A stretch of DNA of 64,000 nt, taken from Paraflavitalea pollutisoli. Lineage in GTDB: Bacteria; Bacteroidota; Bacteroidia; Chitinophagales; Chitinophagaceae. The notes beneath the pieces were generated by a model, which was not told the origin of the DNA, did no database searches, and worked only from the letters and a program-made list of their open reading frames with translations. Numbering within the stretch: the first letter of the stretch is position 1; each line of letters starts with the position of its first letter. Position numbers and translations under genes: made by a program. Positions 44,644-52,354 of this stretch are shown piece by piece. The stretch covers positions 62,001 through 126,000 of the forward strand of contig NZ_JARKMX010000004.1 of assembly GCF_029360705.1 (NCBI RefSeq). Reading direction: 5' to 3'.

Positions 44644-46380
44644 TTAACGCCAGACGGGTAGCTGAAGAAAGCTGTCATTGTGCCATTTGATCACCAGGGG
44701 CGTTCCCGCATCCCGGATGGTTTCACTGCTTACGTCTTTTCCTGTACCGTAATTGATCTGTTCGAAAGGGCTTTTATTGATGTTGACGATGGCAACGATC
44801 CTGCTGCCTGTCTGCAGTTGCCTGCTGGTCATATAGGAATTGGAGAATGGGATCGTTGTTTTGTTACCCGGGGTCAGTAAATGTCGCACACGATGATCTT
44901 GGGCATAGCTGGCCCGTCCCATAAAATAGGTCAGGTAGATGTATTGGCCTTTGGCCGTTTGTTCAAATAATACGACGCTGAAATCTATATCCCGCTTGCT
45001 GATGGTGGCAGATAATTTTCCCATAAAGCATCCTGTCAATTCCAGCGGAGCGGATAGGGGGGCGCTTTTGAACACGATGCCGTGGTTGTCTGGCAGGCTG
45101 TCGTACAAAATGCTGTTGATGTAGTAATAGCTGTTGACGGTTCGTCGATCAGCCATATCCACCACCTGCCTGATGTAAGCAGGTTGTTGGGGACGGCTGC
45201 TGCTTAAGGTAGGCTGGCCATTGGTGGCTGTTTTGCTTAAGTAAAGGGTGAGGGTGTCGTTGCTGGTAGTGTTCCAGGACGCAGCGTGTTTCCACTGGTT
45301 GGTGCCCATCACCTGGTAGTTGACCTGGTTGCGCAGGATGGCAGGCTTGTCTTTGCCGAAGAAGATATGATCAAACCACTGGTAAATGATCTCATGAATG
45401 GGAATATTGGCTGATGGATCGATGCGGTAATTATTGAAGACGCTGTCGGGATATCCCTGGCAACCGAAATGACCATAAGGCCCGATCAATAAATAGTGCT
45501 GCGCATTCGGTACGTAACGCAGGTGTTCCCGAAAATAGTAAGTGGCCCCCACCTGTCCGCCGTCGAAATATCCTGTTGTGGTCAGTACGGGAATGTTGAT
45601 ATGCGCAAACTCTTCCCGGTAGGGAATCATGTTTTGCCAATAGGTATCATAGGTGGGGTGGGCGAGCCAGCTGCGGAAAATACGGTTGTTGGGCCTGTTG
45701 GCCAGGCTGTCCAGTGACCGGTAGGAGCTGCCTTCCTGGTACCACTGCCACAACAGGTCATTCCAATGCCGGCTGTTGTAATCGGCGGTATCCAGCCATT
45801 TGTTATTGGATACATAATAAGTCCAGGAGAAAGGAAAGGTCATGATCACATTGTTCATCATGGGTGCGTCCAGGCCCGGGGCAACGGAAGCCGAGGGTAC
45901 GATCGTTTTCAAGGCTGGATGCAATTGCTTGGTGGCTGCCCATTGGGCAAAGCCACTGTAGCTGCCTCCATACATGCCCACCTGCTGGTTGCTCCAGGAT
46001 TGGTGTGCGATCCAGTCGATGACATCGTAGGCATCGCGTCCGTCATATTCATAAGGGGCAACGTTTGTTTCGGGACTGTTTCGTTTGCCCCGTGTATAGG
46101 CTACTACGCCTGCGTACCCCCTGTCTGCTGCTTCCTGGGCCTTGCGGATATCCGCTACCCGGGCGTAGATGGTAAAGATCAGGATGGTGGGCAAAGGTTT
46201 TTGTACGCCTTTTTTCCGCACCAGCAGGGCTGATACCTGCGCGCCGTCGCGCGTGTTGATCAGCAGGGTGTCGTTGATGATATAACTGCTTTCAGGAGCA
46301 GAAGCGTAGGGCGTGGTTTGTGCCGTGACCGGTTGTTGAAGGGCCAGGCATAGCAAGGCCAGTGAGAATAGTATTCTCAT
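44644..46380 (-). CDS. CocE/NonD-family hydrolase (X-Pro dipeptidyl-peptidase S15 type)
   Basis: 578 aa with signal peptide (cleavage after PVTAQ). An alpha/beta-hydrolase domain carries the nucleophile in GMYGGSYSGFAQWAA, an Asp-containing TTGYFDGGQVGATYYF and the catalytic His in LIGPYGHFGC. A C-terminal jelly-roll domain follows. Members hydrolyse acyl or peptide bonds: cocaine esterase, glutaryl-acylases, X-Pro peptidases. It starts 30 bases after the LytTR gene on the same strand, so the LytS/LytTR pair probably controls its expression. Confidence 0.9.
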   Translation of the reverse strand: MRILFSLALLCLALQQPVTAQTTPYASAPESSYIINDTLLINTRDGAQVSALLVRKKGVQKPLPTILIFTIYARVADIRKAQEAADRGYAGVVAYTRGKRNSPETNVAPYEYDGRDAYDVIDWIAHQSWSNQQVGMYGGSYSGFAQWAATKQLHPALKTIVPSASVAPGLDAPMMNNVIMTFPFSWTYYVSNNKWLDTADYNSRHWNDLLWQWYQEGSSYRSLDSLANRPNNRIFRSWLAHPTYDTYWQNMIPYREEFAHINIPVLTTTGYFDGGQVGATYYFREHLRYVPNAQHYLLIGPYGHFGCQGYPDSVFNNYRIDPSANIPIHEIIYQWFDHIFFGKDKPAILRNQVNYQVMGTNQWKHAASWNTTSNDTLTLYLSKTATNGQPTLSSSRPQQPAYIRQVVDMADRRTVNSYYYINSILYDSLPDNHGIVFKSAPLSAPLELTGCFMGKLSATISKRDIDFSVVLFEQTAKGQYIYLTYFMGRASYAQDHRVRHLLTPGNKTTIPFSNSYMTSRQLQTGSRIVAIVNINKSPFEQINYGTGKDVSSETIRDAGTPLVIKWHNDSFLQLPVWR

Positions 46381-46410
46381 AAAATGGAAGGTGGGTTTAA
46401 ATGATGATTG

Positions 46411-47109
46411 TTATTGTTTATGCTTGCTGCGGAAAACAGCCGACTGCCGGTTGGATACGATCACCGGAAGACCATTGTGCAGCAGGATCTCCAGTCTGCC
46501 ATCGGATAAACTTTTTACCGATTGAATGAACCGTGTATTGATCACACTCGTTCTGCTGGCGCGAAAGAACACAGCCACATCGAGTGTCTTTTCCAATTGA
46601 TTGAGTGACCGTTTCAGGTATGTTTTCTTATCCCCGTAATATATGCGGGCATAGTTGCCGGTCGATTCGATGAGAAATATTTCCTCTACACGAATAAAAT
46701 GAAACCGTTCTCCGTCTCTGATAAACAGGGTCGAAAGTGGTTGGTTGCCCGGCTGCAGGGCGGCTTGTGCCCGTTCGATGGCCCGGGCAAACCGTTCTTC
46801 GCGAATGGGCTTCACCAGGTAGTCGATGGCATTGGTATCGAAAGCCTGCACAGCATATTTATCAAATGCGGTGGTAAAGATCACTTCCGGTATCTCCTCC
46901 AGCGACTCCAGCAGGTCAAAGCCTGATCGTTCCGGCATTTGTACATCGAGGAAGATCAGTACCGGGCGGATGGTCCGGATCAGTTCTTCCGCCTCATCTG
47001 CATTCGCAGCCTCACCGGCGATGGTGAAATCGGGGTACAGCAACAAATGTCTTTTGATCTCTTCCCGCGCCAGGCGTTCATCGTCGACGATCAATACCGG
47101 ATAACTCAT
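46411..47109 (-). CDS. LytTR-family response regulator
   Basis: 232 aa. Receiver domain with LIVDDERLAREEI, the phospho-acceptor Asp in LIFLDVQMP and DYLVKPIREERF, then a LytTR DNA-binding domain (FIRVEEIFLIESTGNYARIY, VINTRFIQSV, LPVIVSNRQSAVFRSK). Coupled by ATGA overlap to the kinase at 47106-48167 and followed by the CocE-type hydrolase. Confidence 0.94.
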   Translation of the reverse strand: MSYPVLIVDDERLAREEIKRHLLLYPDFTIAGEAANADEAEELIRTIRPVLIFLDVQMPERSGFDLLESLEEIPEVIFTTAFDKYAVQAFDTNAIDYLVKPIREERFARAIERAQAALQPGNQPLSTLFIRDGERFHFIRVEEIFLIESTGNYARIYYGDKKTYLKRSLNQLEKTLDVAVFFRASRTSVINTRFIQSVKSLSDGRLEILLHNGLPVIVSNRQSAVFRSKHKQ

Positions 47110-48167
47110 GACAAGGGCATTAACAGGGTGGCCAATACGGTTTCGTGGTCTGTTTGTGCCAGGTGCAGGCTGGCCTGTCCGTGAAACTGCAGTTGTAGCC
47201 GCTCCCGGAGATTATTCAATCCCAGTCCCGGATGGGGACTATCGATCAATTTGCCGGGATTTTCCACCACGATCTGCAATTGGCCTTCCTGCCGTTTGAC
47301 GGTAATGCCGAGTGTGCCGCCTGTCTTGCGGGTGGCGATACCATGTTTGACCGCGTTTTCTACCAGCAACTGCATGCTGAGCGGCAATACCTGTTGCTGC
47401 AGCAGGGTATTATCTACCAGCAGGGATACCTGCAATCTTTCCTCCAGCCGCATCTTCTCCAGTTCCAGGAAATCTGCCACCAGGTCCATTTCCTGGTGCA
47501 GGGGGATAAGCATCGCATCGCGGTTGTACAAGGCGGTTCTCAGTACTTCCGACAACAGATCGATGGCGCGCCGTGCCCCCTGCGGGTTGTCGATCACCTG
47601 TGCTTTGATGTTGTTGAGCGAATTGAAAAAAAAATGCGGATTGAGCTGGGCCGTCAGGTTGTTCAGCTGTGCCTCCCGGGCTATAATAGCGAGGCGGGCG
47701 CTTTCGCGGGTAGCTGTCAATTCGCGTTGTGCATAGTGATAACCGTAATAAGCCAGTAGCCAGATACTCATCAACCGGGTGCCGGTAACAAAGGTGGTAA
47801 GGCCTTGCTGCCGGAAATGTTCCTGCAGCGTATCTGAAAAGCCCGGCTCGAACCAGTGGCGTACCAGGTAGTTTTTGGTGATCGTCAATACCATAAAGCC
47901 CAGGCCCAACAGGAATATGGCGGGTATCAACCGCACGACCAGCTGCCGGGTAGGTAACTGGTGCCATCCCCGGCGCACTGACCAGGTTTTGTAGGCATGT
48001 GTGAGTGGAATATAAATGAGCAAGTCTGCAAAAAAGTGAATCACCGCCAGCCAGGGACTAAACTGCGTTCCGATATAGCCCAGGAAGTTCCAGTACAGGG
48101 AAGCAACCGACCAGCCGATCAGTTGGCATTTCCAGTATAGTGACCCCTTATTCAAGCCTGTTAACAT
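47106..48167 (-). CDS. LytS-type sensor histidine kinase
   Basis: 353 aa. Four hydrophobic helices in residues 10-145, then His_kinase with QLNPHFFFNSLNNIKAQ (phospho-His), LLVENAVKHGIATRK (N-box) and HPGLGLNNLRERLQL. Partner of the LytTR gene it overlaps. Third LytS-type kinase of the window; the three share only the family motifs and are not recent duplicates. Confidence 0.93.
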   Translation of the reverse strand: MLTGLNKGSLYWKCQLIGWSVASLYWNFLGYIGTQFSPWLAVIHFFADLLIYIPLTHAYKTWSVRRGWHQLPTRQLVVRLIPAIFLLGLGFMVLTITKNYLVRHWFEPGFSDTLQEHFRQQGLTTFVTGTRLMSIWLLAYYGYHYAQRELTATRESARLAIIAREAQLNNLTAQLNPHFFFNSLNNIKAQVIDNPQGARRAIDLLSEVLRTALYNRDAMLIPLHQEMDLVADFLELEKMRLEERLQVSLLVDNTLLQQQVLPLSMQLLVENAVKHGIATRKTGGTLGITVKRQEGQLQIVVENPGKLIDSPHPGLGLNNLRERLQLQFHGQASLHLAQTDHETVLATLLMPLS

Positions 48168-48285
48168 GTGTAGCGGTTTACAGGTGCAAATGAAACCAAT
48201 TGATACGGAATGGTAAAAACAAAGTAAAGGAGCGTCGGAACAGGGGGGATGAACGTAATTCTTTCTATTACAGCGGTTCAGGTAT
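48168..48285. other. Intergenic region between the kinase and RNA cassette 2
   Basis: About 120 bases that must hold the promoter of the minus-strand kinase operon. No exact TAnnTTTG match found on the minus strand. Confidence 0.25.
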
Positions 48286-48299
48286 TCGTAAATTTACGA
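48286..48299. promoter_or_regulatory. Palindromic site upstream of RNA cassette 2
   Basis: TCGTAAATTTACGA, a perfect 14-base palindrome with the TCGTA-N4-TACGA core, ending 46 bases before the -33 TTG at 48345. Matches the sites of cassettes 1 and 3 in core and distance; here the stem does not extend outward, which favours a protein-binding site over an RNA hairpin. Confidence 0.65.
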
Positions 48300-48332
48300 T
48301 AGCGGCCGTACTTGATGCAATTTGGAGATTGA

Positions 48333-48375
48333 GCAGTTTTGCTCTTGTATCCACAATTGTGAATAAGTATTTTTG
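48333..48375 (+). promoter_or_regulatory. Promoter of small RNA 2
   Basis: The -33 block GCAGTTTTGCTCTTG ends in TTG at 48345-48347. After exactly 20 bases comes TATTTTTG (48368-48375), an exact TAnnTTTG -7 box. Start of transcription is expected near 48380. Confidence 0.8.
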
Positions 48376-48379
48376 TATT

Positions 48380-48642
48380 GTTGAATTAGTTGATACGGTT
48401 TCAAAAAAATCCAAAGGTGTTCGCACCCAGATATCCGAAAAACCAAAGCTCTGATTGTATCCAATATCCAGGTTAAAGACCAAGCATCATCCAAAATCCA
48501 AAAACCAGGAAACATATCAACTAATCGGCGCCTTTAAATCCAATGTCAATGTCCAATTATCCAGGAAAAGCTGTGTGATTATTTTTCCTGATGACCGTCC
48601 AAAAAAGTTATGAAGCCCCGATTTTTCGGGGCTTATTTTTTT
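48380..48642 (+). ncRNA. Candidate structured small RNA, copy 2
   Basis: About 263 nt. The 5' ATTAGTTGATA-CG-GTTTC (48385-48402) pairs with GAAAC-A-TATCAACTAAT (48509-48525). The enclosed part and the next segment contain seven ATCCA motifs plus ATCCGAAAAACCA. A second hairpin is CAGGAAAA (48562-48569) with TTTTCCTG (48583-48590), followed by GACCGTCCAAAAAAG and a strong terminator. The terminator ends 35 bases before the DUF1080 start codon, so a leader or attenuator role for that gene is possible, but copy 1 has no such gene. Confidence 0.7.
48613..48642 (+). terminator. Rho-independent terminator of small RNA 2
   Basis: AAGCCCCGA-TTTT-TCGGGGCTT (48613-48634), then A and seven T. Almost the same stem as the terminator of copy 1. 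Confidence 0.92.
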
Positions 48643-48677
48643 GCCTACCTTCCCGGCCCTTGTGTAAATATCCCCGC

Positions 48678-49349
48678 ATGAAGAAGCTATCGATTGTTCC
48701 TGCCTTTGCGTTGTTCCTGTTTGCCTGCGGGCCCGTTTCCAGAAGCACCAGCCGTGCTGCTGCCAACACCGGTACTCCGGTCGAATGGTATGCCTATGCC
48801 AAAGACAAACGATATGACAATCCCTGGGAGCTGTATACCATCACCAATGGGGTCATCCGGTTGTTTGGCGACAAAACAGGCTACCTCATGTCCAGGCAGT
48901 CTTACGGCGATTTTGAGCTCACGCTTGATTACCGGTGGAATACCGGAAAGGAATACCAGCGGGGTACCGGTAAAAAGAACAGTGGCGTAATGTACAATGT
49001 GCCCGATACGGCCCGCGATATGTTGTGGCCTGCCGGCATCCAGTTTCAGATCAAGGAAGGCGCTACCGGCGATTTTATCCTGCTGGAGCAGGTCACGATG
49101 GAAGTGCGTGGGGAAACCCAGGCGCCGGGTAAAAGTGTGGCTGTGCCCCGCCTTAGTGAGCAGGAAAAGCCTGCCGGGGAGTGGAACACGATCCGGATTA
49201 TCCATCAGCAAGGTCACTGTATGCAATATCTCAACGGTGTACTTGTCAATGAAGGCACCAAGGCCTCTACCCAAAAAGGCCGCCTGCTGCTGCAATACGA
49301 GGGATCTCCCATCGATTTCCGGAATATTCAAATGCGTACGCTACAATAG
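48678..49349 (+). CDS. DUF1080 (3-keto-disaccharide hydrolase family) lipoprotein
   Basis: 223 aa from MKKLSIVPAF at 48678; the upstream extension of the frame runs into small RNA 2 and is not credible. The signal ends in a lipobox (LFAC near residue 16). The DUF1080 beta-sandwich shows LYTITNGVIRLFGD, DFELTLDYRWN, KNSGVMYNVPD and a C-terminal GRLLLQYEGSPIDFRNIQMR. The family includes enzymes acting on 3-keto-glycosides and glycan-binding forms; it is probably attached to a membrane facing the periplasm. Confidence 0.9.
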   Translation: MKKLSIVPAFALFLFACGPVSRSTSRAAANTGTPVEWYAYAKDKRYDNPWELYTITNGVIRLFGDKTGYLMSRQSYGDFELTLDYRWNTGKEYQRGTGKKNSGVMYNVPDTARDMLWPAGIQFQIKEGATGDFILLEQVTMEVRGETQAPGKSVAVPRLSEQEKPAGEWNTIRIIHQQGHCMQYLNGVLVNEGTKASTQKGRLLLQYEGSPIDFRNIQMRTLQ

Positions 49350-49487
49350 CGGAACTGAACGCTGCTTGTATCAAAACCGGACAGTGCTGGTTTGATAAAG
49401 CAATTCTACTGATTGAAAACGAGTTGGTTATAAAAGCGGCACTTTACTGGCAAGGATAAGTGAACCTATTGTCGTAAATGTATTGCT

Positions 49488-51869
49488 ATGTTTAAAGCCT
49501 ATCTCAAGACCGGTTGGCGCACCATCCGGAAGAACAAAGTCTTTTCCGTGATCAACATACTCGGGCTCACGTTCGGTATTGCGTGTTGCATGATGATCTT
49601 TCTGTTTCTCCTCAACGAATTCAGTGCCGACAATTTCCACAAGAATGGAAAGAACATGTACCGCGTGATGCGTGGTTTTGAGGTCAACGGCGATAAGCGC
49701 TGGGCGCCCTATCTCTCCGGTCCCTATGGTCCCGCCTTGCTGAACGATTTCTCATCACAGCTCAAGACGGCCGTACGGGTAAGAACTACCTCGGGCCTCA
49801 TATCCATCGATGACAAAGGATACAACGAAAAGAAGCTGGTCATGGCCGATGACAACTTCTTTGATCTGTTTTCTTTCCCGCTCACCAAGGGCAACGCTGC
49901 TTCCGTGCTGAAAGAGCCGGGCAGCATCGTGCTCACCGAGAAAACCGCGAAAAAGTATTTTGGGGATGAAGACCCCATCGGCAAGATCGTACAATTCAAC
50001 AAACGACTGGCGCTGAAAGTGACTGGTGTGGCCAAAGACGTACCGCTCAATTCACACCTGAATTTTGATATGGTATTGCCCATTTCGATCGTCTCGAAAG
50101 AAGACTGGTTCAATGTATGGATCAACAACAACCAGTTCGTCTATGTACAACTGAATAACCCGGCTGAAAAAGCGGCGTTGGAAAAGCAGTTCCCTGCCTT
50201 TATGGAAAAGTACATGGGGGCTGATATGAAACGTTTTGGCACCAAATTCGACCTCAGGTTGAATCCGCTGGAGGATATCTATTTTGAAGCGCCCAATGCA
50301 TTCGATGATGTGCGTCATGGCGATAAAAAAGTAGTGTATGTATTCCTGTCGATCGCCGTATTGATCCTCCTGGTGGCCTGTATCAATTTCACCAACCTCT
50401 CTACCGTACGGGCGATAGAACGTTCACGGGAAGTAGGGGTGCGAAAGGTACTGGGGGCACTACGTTTTGACCTGGTGCGGCAGTTTATCGGTGAATCCGT
50501 ACTGCTGGCCACGATATCCTGTCTGCTGGCTATTGGGCTGGTGGAACTGCTGATGCCCTGGTACAACCAACTGCTCGGTTATTCACTGACGGTGTCCTGG
50601 AATTCGCCGGTTATCTATGCTTTCCTGGCCGGCGTGATCCTGTTGGTTGGTCTGTTGGCAGGCAGCTATCCCGCCATCGTGTTGTCGGCCTTCTCGCCCG
50701 TGCAGGCGCTCAAGGGTAAACTACGGCTTGGCAAAGGTGGTGCTTTCTTCCGCCAGGGCCTCGTGGTCGTGCAGTTCAGCATCTCCGTATTCCTCATTAT
50801 TGGTACCATTGTTATCGTTAACCAGATGCGGTTTGTAAAAAGTAAGGAGCTGGGCTTCGACAAAGAACATATCGTGTTGGTGCCAGTTAGCAATGATGAG
50901 ATCTATAACCACCGGTGGGCGTTCAAAAATGAATTGACACAAAACCGGCAGATCGCAGCGGTTTCCATTATGTCCGGAGCACCCGGAGGATTTCACGATA
51001 TACACAATTTTGAAGTGGAAGGCGGCAATGATCAGATCATCAAGCTGCGCACGGAGTTTGCCGATTTCGAACTGGTGCCCACACTGGGACTGAAGGTCAT
51101 TGCAGGACGCAACCTGTCGGCCCAGTTCCCGACAGATACTGCCGGATCGGTGTTGATCAACCGCAAGGCTGCCACCACGCTGGGCTTTACGCCTGAACAA
51201 GCTATCGGTAAATGGATCAAGAATACAATTCGCGATGAATCGAGGCGCCGGATTGTGGGCGTGATCGAAGATTATAATTTCAGATCGCTTAAAGAAGAAG
51301 TGGAACCACTGGTGATCTCTCCCAACGAAGACAACCGCGTCATTGCCATCCGCCTGAAGCCCGGTGATGTGCCGGAGGCGCTGGCTGCTATCAAGGCGGA
51401 GTATTCGAAACAGGTATCCGTTTATCCTTTCGAGTATGATTTCCTCGATCAGCAATTTGACGCCTCTTATAAGACTGACGAAAGACAACAATCCTTACTA
51501 ACGGTATTCTCTGGTCTCGCCATATTCATTGCCTGCCTGGGACTGTTTGGTTTGGCCTCGTTTGCGGCGGCGAAGCGTACCAAAGAGGTGGGCGTGCGAA
51601 AGGTGCTGGGTTCCTCTGTGACCGGTATTATAGTACTGTTGTCGAAGGATCTGTTGAAGCCGGTATTGCTGGCTATCCTGATCGCATTCCCAATAGGATA
51701 TTATGCCATGCATAACTGGCTGCAAACTTTTGCCTACCGGATCGATATTCAGTGGTGGATCTTTGTGCTGGCAGGCTTGCTAGCTGCCTCAATAGCATTG
51801 CTTACGGTGGGTTTTCAGGCGCTGAAAGCGGCCCTGGTAAACCCCGTGAAGTCACTACGGGCCGAGTAA
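49488..51869 (+). CDS. FtsX/MacB-type ABC permease
   Basis: 793 aa: membrane helix near residues 20-42, a periplasmic MacB core domain, three helices (about 285-400) with the FtsX motif ERSREVGVRKVLGA, another helix and periplasmic domain (430-670), and a final FtsX set with AAKRTKEVGVRKVLGS. Such large permeases are frequent in Bacteroidota and take part in lipoprotein or peptide export or in signalling. No ATPase gene is next to it, so it must use one encoded elsewhere. It lies between RNA cassettes 2 and 3. Confidence 0.92.
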   Translation: MFKAYLKTGWRTIRKNKVFSVINILGLTFGIACCMMIFLFLLNEFSADNFHKNGKNMYRVMRGFEVNGDKRWAPYLSGPYGPALLNDFSSQLKTAVRVRTTSGLISIDDKGYNEKKLVMADDNFFDLFSFPLTKGNAASVLKEPGSIVLTEKTAKKYFGDEDPIGKIVQFNKRLALKVTGVAKDVPLNSHLNFDMVLPISIVSKEDWFNVWINNNQFVYVQLNNPAEKAALEKQFPAFMEKYMGADMKRFGTKFDLRLNPLEDIYFEAPNAFDDVRHGDKKVVYVFLSIAVLILLVACINFTNLSTVRAIERSREVGVRKVLGALRFDLVRQFIGESVLLATISCLLAIGLVELLMPWYNQLLGYSLTVSWNSPVIYAFLAGVILLVGLLAGSYPAIVLSAFSPVQALKGKLRLGKGGAFFRQGLVVVQFSISVFLIIGTIVIVNQMRFVKSKELGFDKEHIVLVPVSNDEIYNHRWAFKNELTQNRQIAAVSIMSGAPGGFHDIHNFEVEGGNDQIIKLRTEFADFELVPTLGLKVIAGRNLSAQFPTDTAGSVLINRKAATTLGFTPEQAIGKWIKNTIRDESRRRIVGVIEDYNFRSLKEEVEPLVISPNEDNRVIAIRLKPGDVPEALAAIKAEYSKQVSVYPFEYDFLDQQFDASYKTDERQQSLLTVFSGLAIFIACLGLFGLASFAAAKRTKEVGVRKVLGSSVTGIIVLLSKDLLKPVLLAILIAFPIGYYAMHNWLQTFAYRIDIQWWIFVLAGLLAASIALLTVGFQALKAALVNPVKSLRAE

Positions 51870-51882
51870 AATTTGTCCGATC

Positions 51883-51911
51883 GGGCGACTCGTAATAGTA
51901 CGAGGTTGCCC
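51883..51911. promoter_or_regulatory. Palindromic site upstream of RNA cassette 3
   Basis: GGGCGAC-TCGTA, loop ATAG, TACGA-g-GTTGCCC: a 12-pair hairpin with one bulged base. The TCGTA-N4-TACGA core (51890-51903) ends 46 bases before the -33 TTG. It starts 14 bases after the FtsX gene stop, so a second role as a weak terminator is possible, but no T-run follows. Confidence 0.65.
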
Positions 51912-51936
51912 GTAGATGGTGCAGAAAAAGGAAAGG

Positions 51937-51979
51937 GCGGTTTTGCGCTTGCGCCGGCGGCCTCTGCTGAGTAGTTTTG
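51937..51979 (+). promoter_or_regulatory. Promoter of small RNA 3
   Basis: The -33 block GCGGTTTTGCGCTTG ends in TTG at 51949-51951. After exactly 20 bases comes TAGTTTTG (51972-51979), an exact TAnnTTTG -7 box. Transcription is expected from about 51984. Confidence 0.8.
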
Positions 51980-51983
51980 TATT

Positions 51984-52194
51984 GTTGATTACATGATACG
52001 GTTATCCGAAACTTCCAGGAATATCCATGAAAAACCAGCTTAAATAGGGATGTTCAATATCCGAAAAACCACCAGGATACCTTATCATATAATTAATAAT
52101 CCAATCATCCGGGAAAGACCAAGGTTAAGTTTTCCTGATCACGTCTAAAAGATTCTGAACAAAGGCGGGTGGCTGCAGAGCGCTCGCCTTTTTT
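51984..52194 (+). ncRNA. Candidate structured small RNA, copy 3
   Basis: About 210 nt, the shortest copy. ATTACATGATACGGTTATCC (51988-52007) pairs with GGATACCTTATCATATAAT (52075-52093) with few mismatches. The loop holds ATCCR motifs and ATCCGAAAAACCA. The second hairpin is CGGGAAA (52110-52116) with TTTCCTG (52131-52137), followed by the shared ATCACGTCTAAAAGATT and a terminator. It ends about 160 bases before the start of the ECF sigma gene, so it may be an independent RNA in the upstream region of the SusCD regulator. Confidence 0.7.
52163..52194 (+). terminator. Rho-independent terminator of small RNA 3
   Basis: AGGCGGGTG (52163-52171), loop GCTGCAGAG, CGCTCGCCT (52181-52189) with two wobble pairs, followed by five T. 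The stem differs completely from those of copies 1 and 2, so the terminator function is conserved while the sequence is not. Confidence 0.85.
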
Positions 52195-52354
52195 ATTTTG
52201 CCGTCTCCATTACCTGGCGCTACCAGCCCTGTCGTTTTTCTTCTCCGTGCCTCAAGAGCCAGTTCACAATTATATAACCTGCTGGCTGCTGCCCGGCAAT
52301 TATTTTTGCCGCTGTTTATCCGGCCCCCTTCTCGGCTGCTTCAAAACTTACAGG

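Noticed and set aside
48380-48642. Copy 2 as a riboswitch or attenuator of the DUF1080 gene
   Set aside because: Not excluded, but copy 1 has the same architecture with no downstream gene on its strand, and no alternative anti-terminator pairing was evident.
48591-48677. Longer N-terminus for the DUF1080 protein
   Set aside because: The extension would be encoded by the small-RNA terminator; the internal Met at 48678 gives a proper lipoprotein signal.
41378-52194. CRISPR or other repeat-spacer array made of the ATCCA motifs
   Set aside because: The repeated words are five to thirteen bases, irregularly spaced, and no cas genes are near.
41274-52194. The three cassettes as insertion-sequence remnants
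   Set aside because: No transposase, no target duplications seen, and conservation is concentrated in promoter, helix and terminator rather than at ends.
52169-52354. Longer N-terminus for the ECF sigma factor
   Set aside because: It would begin inside the terminator of small RNA 3, and the extra 62 residues do not resemble sigma factors; MKKAQIPDP fits the family.
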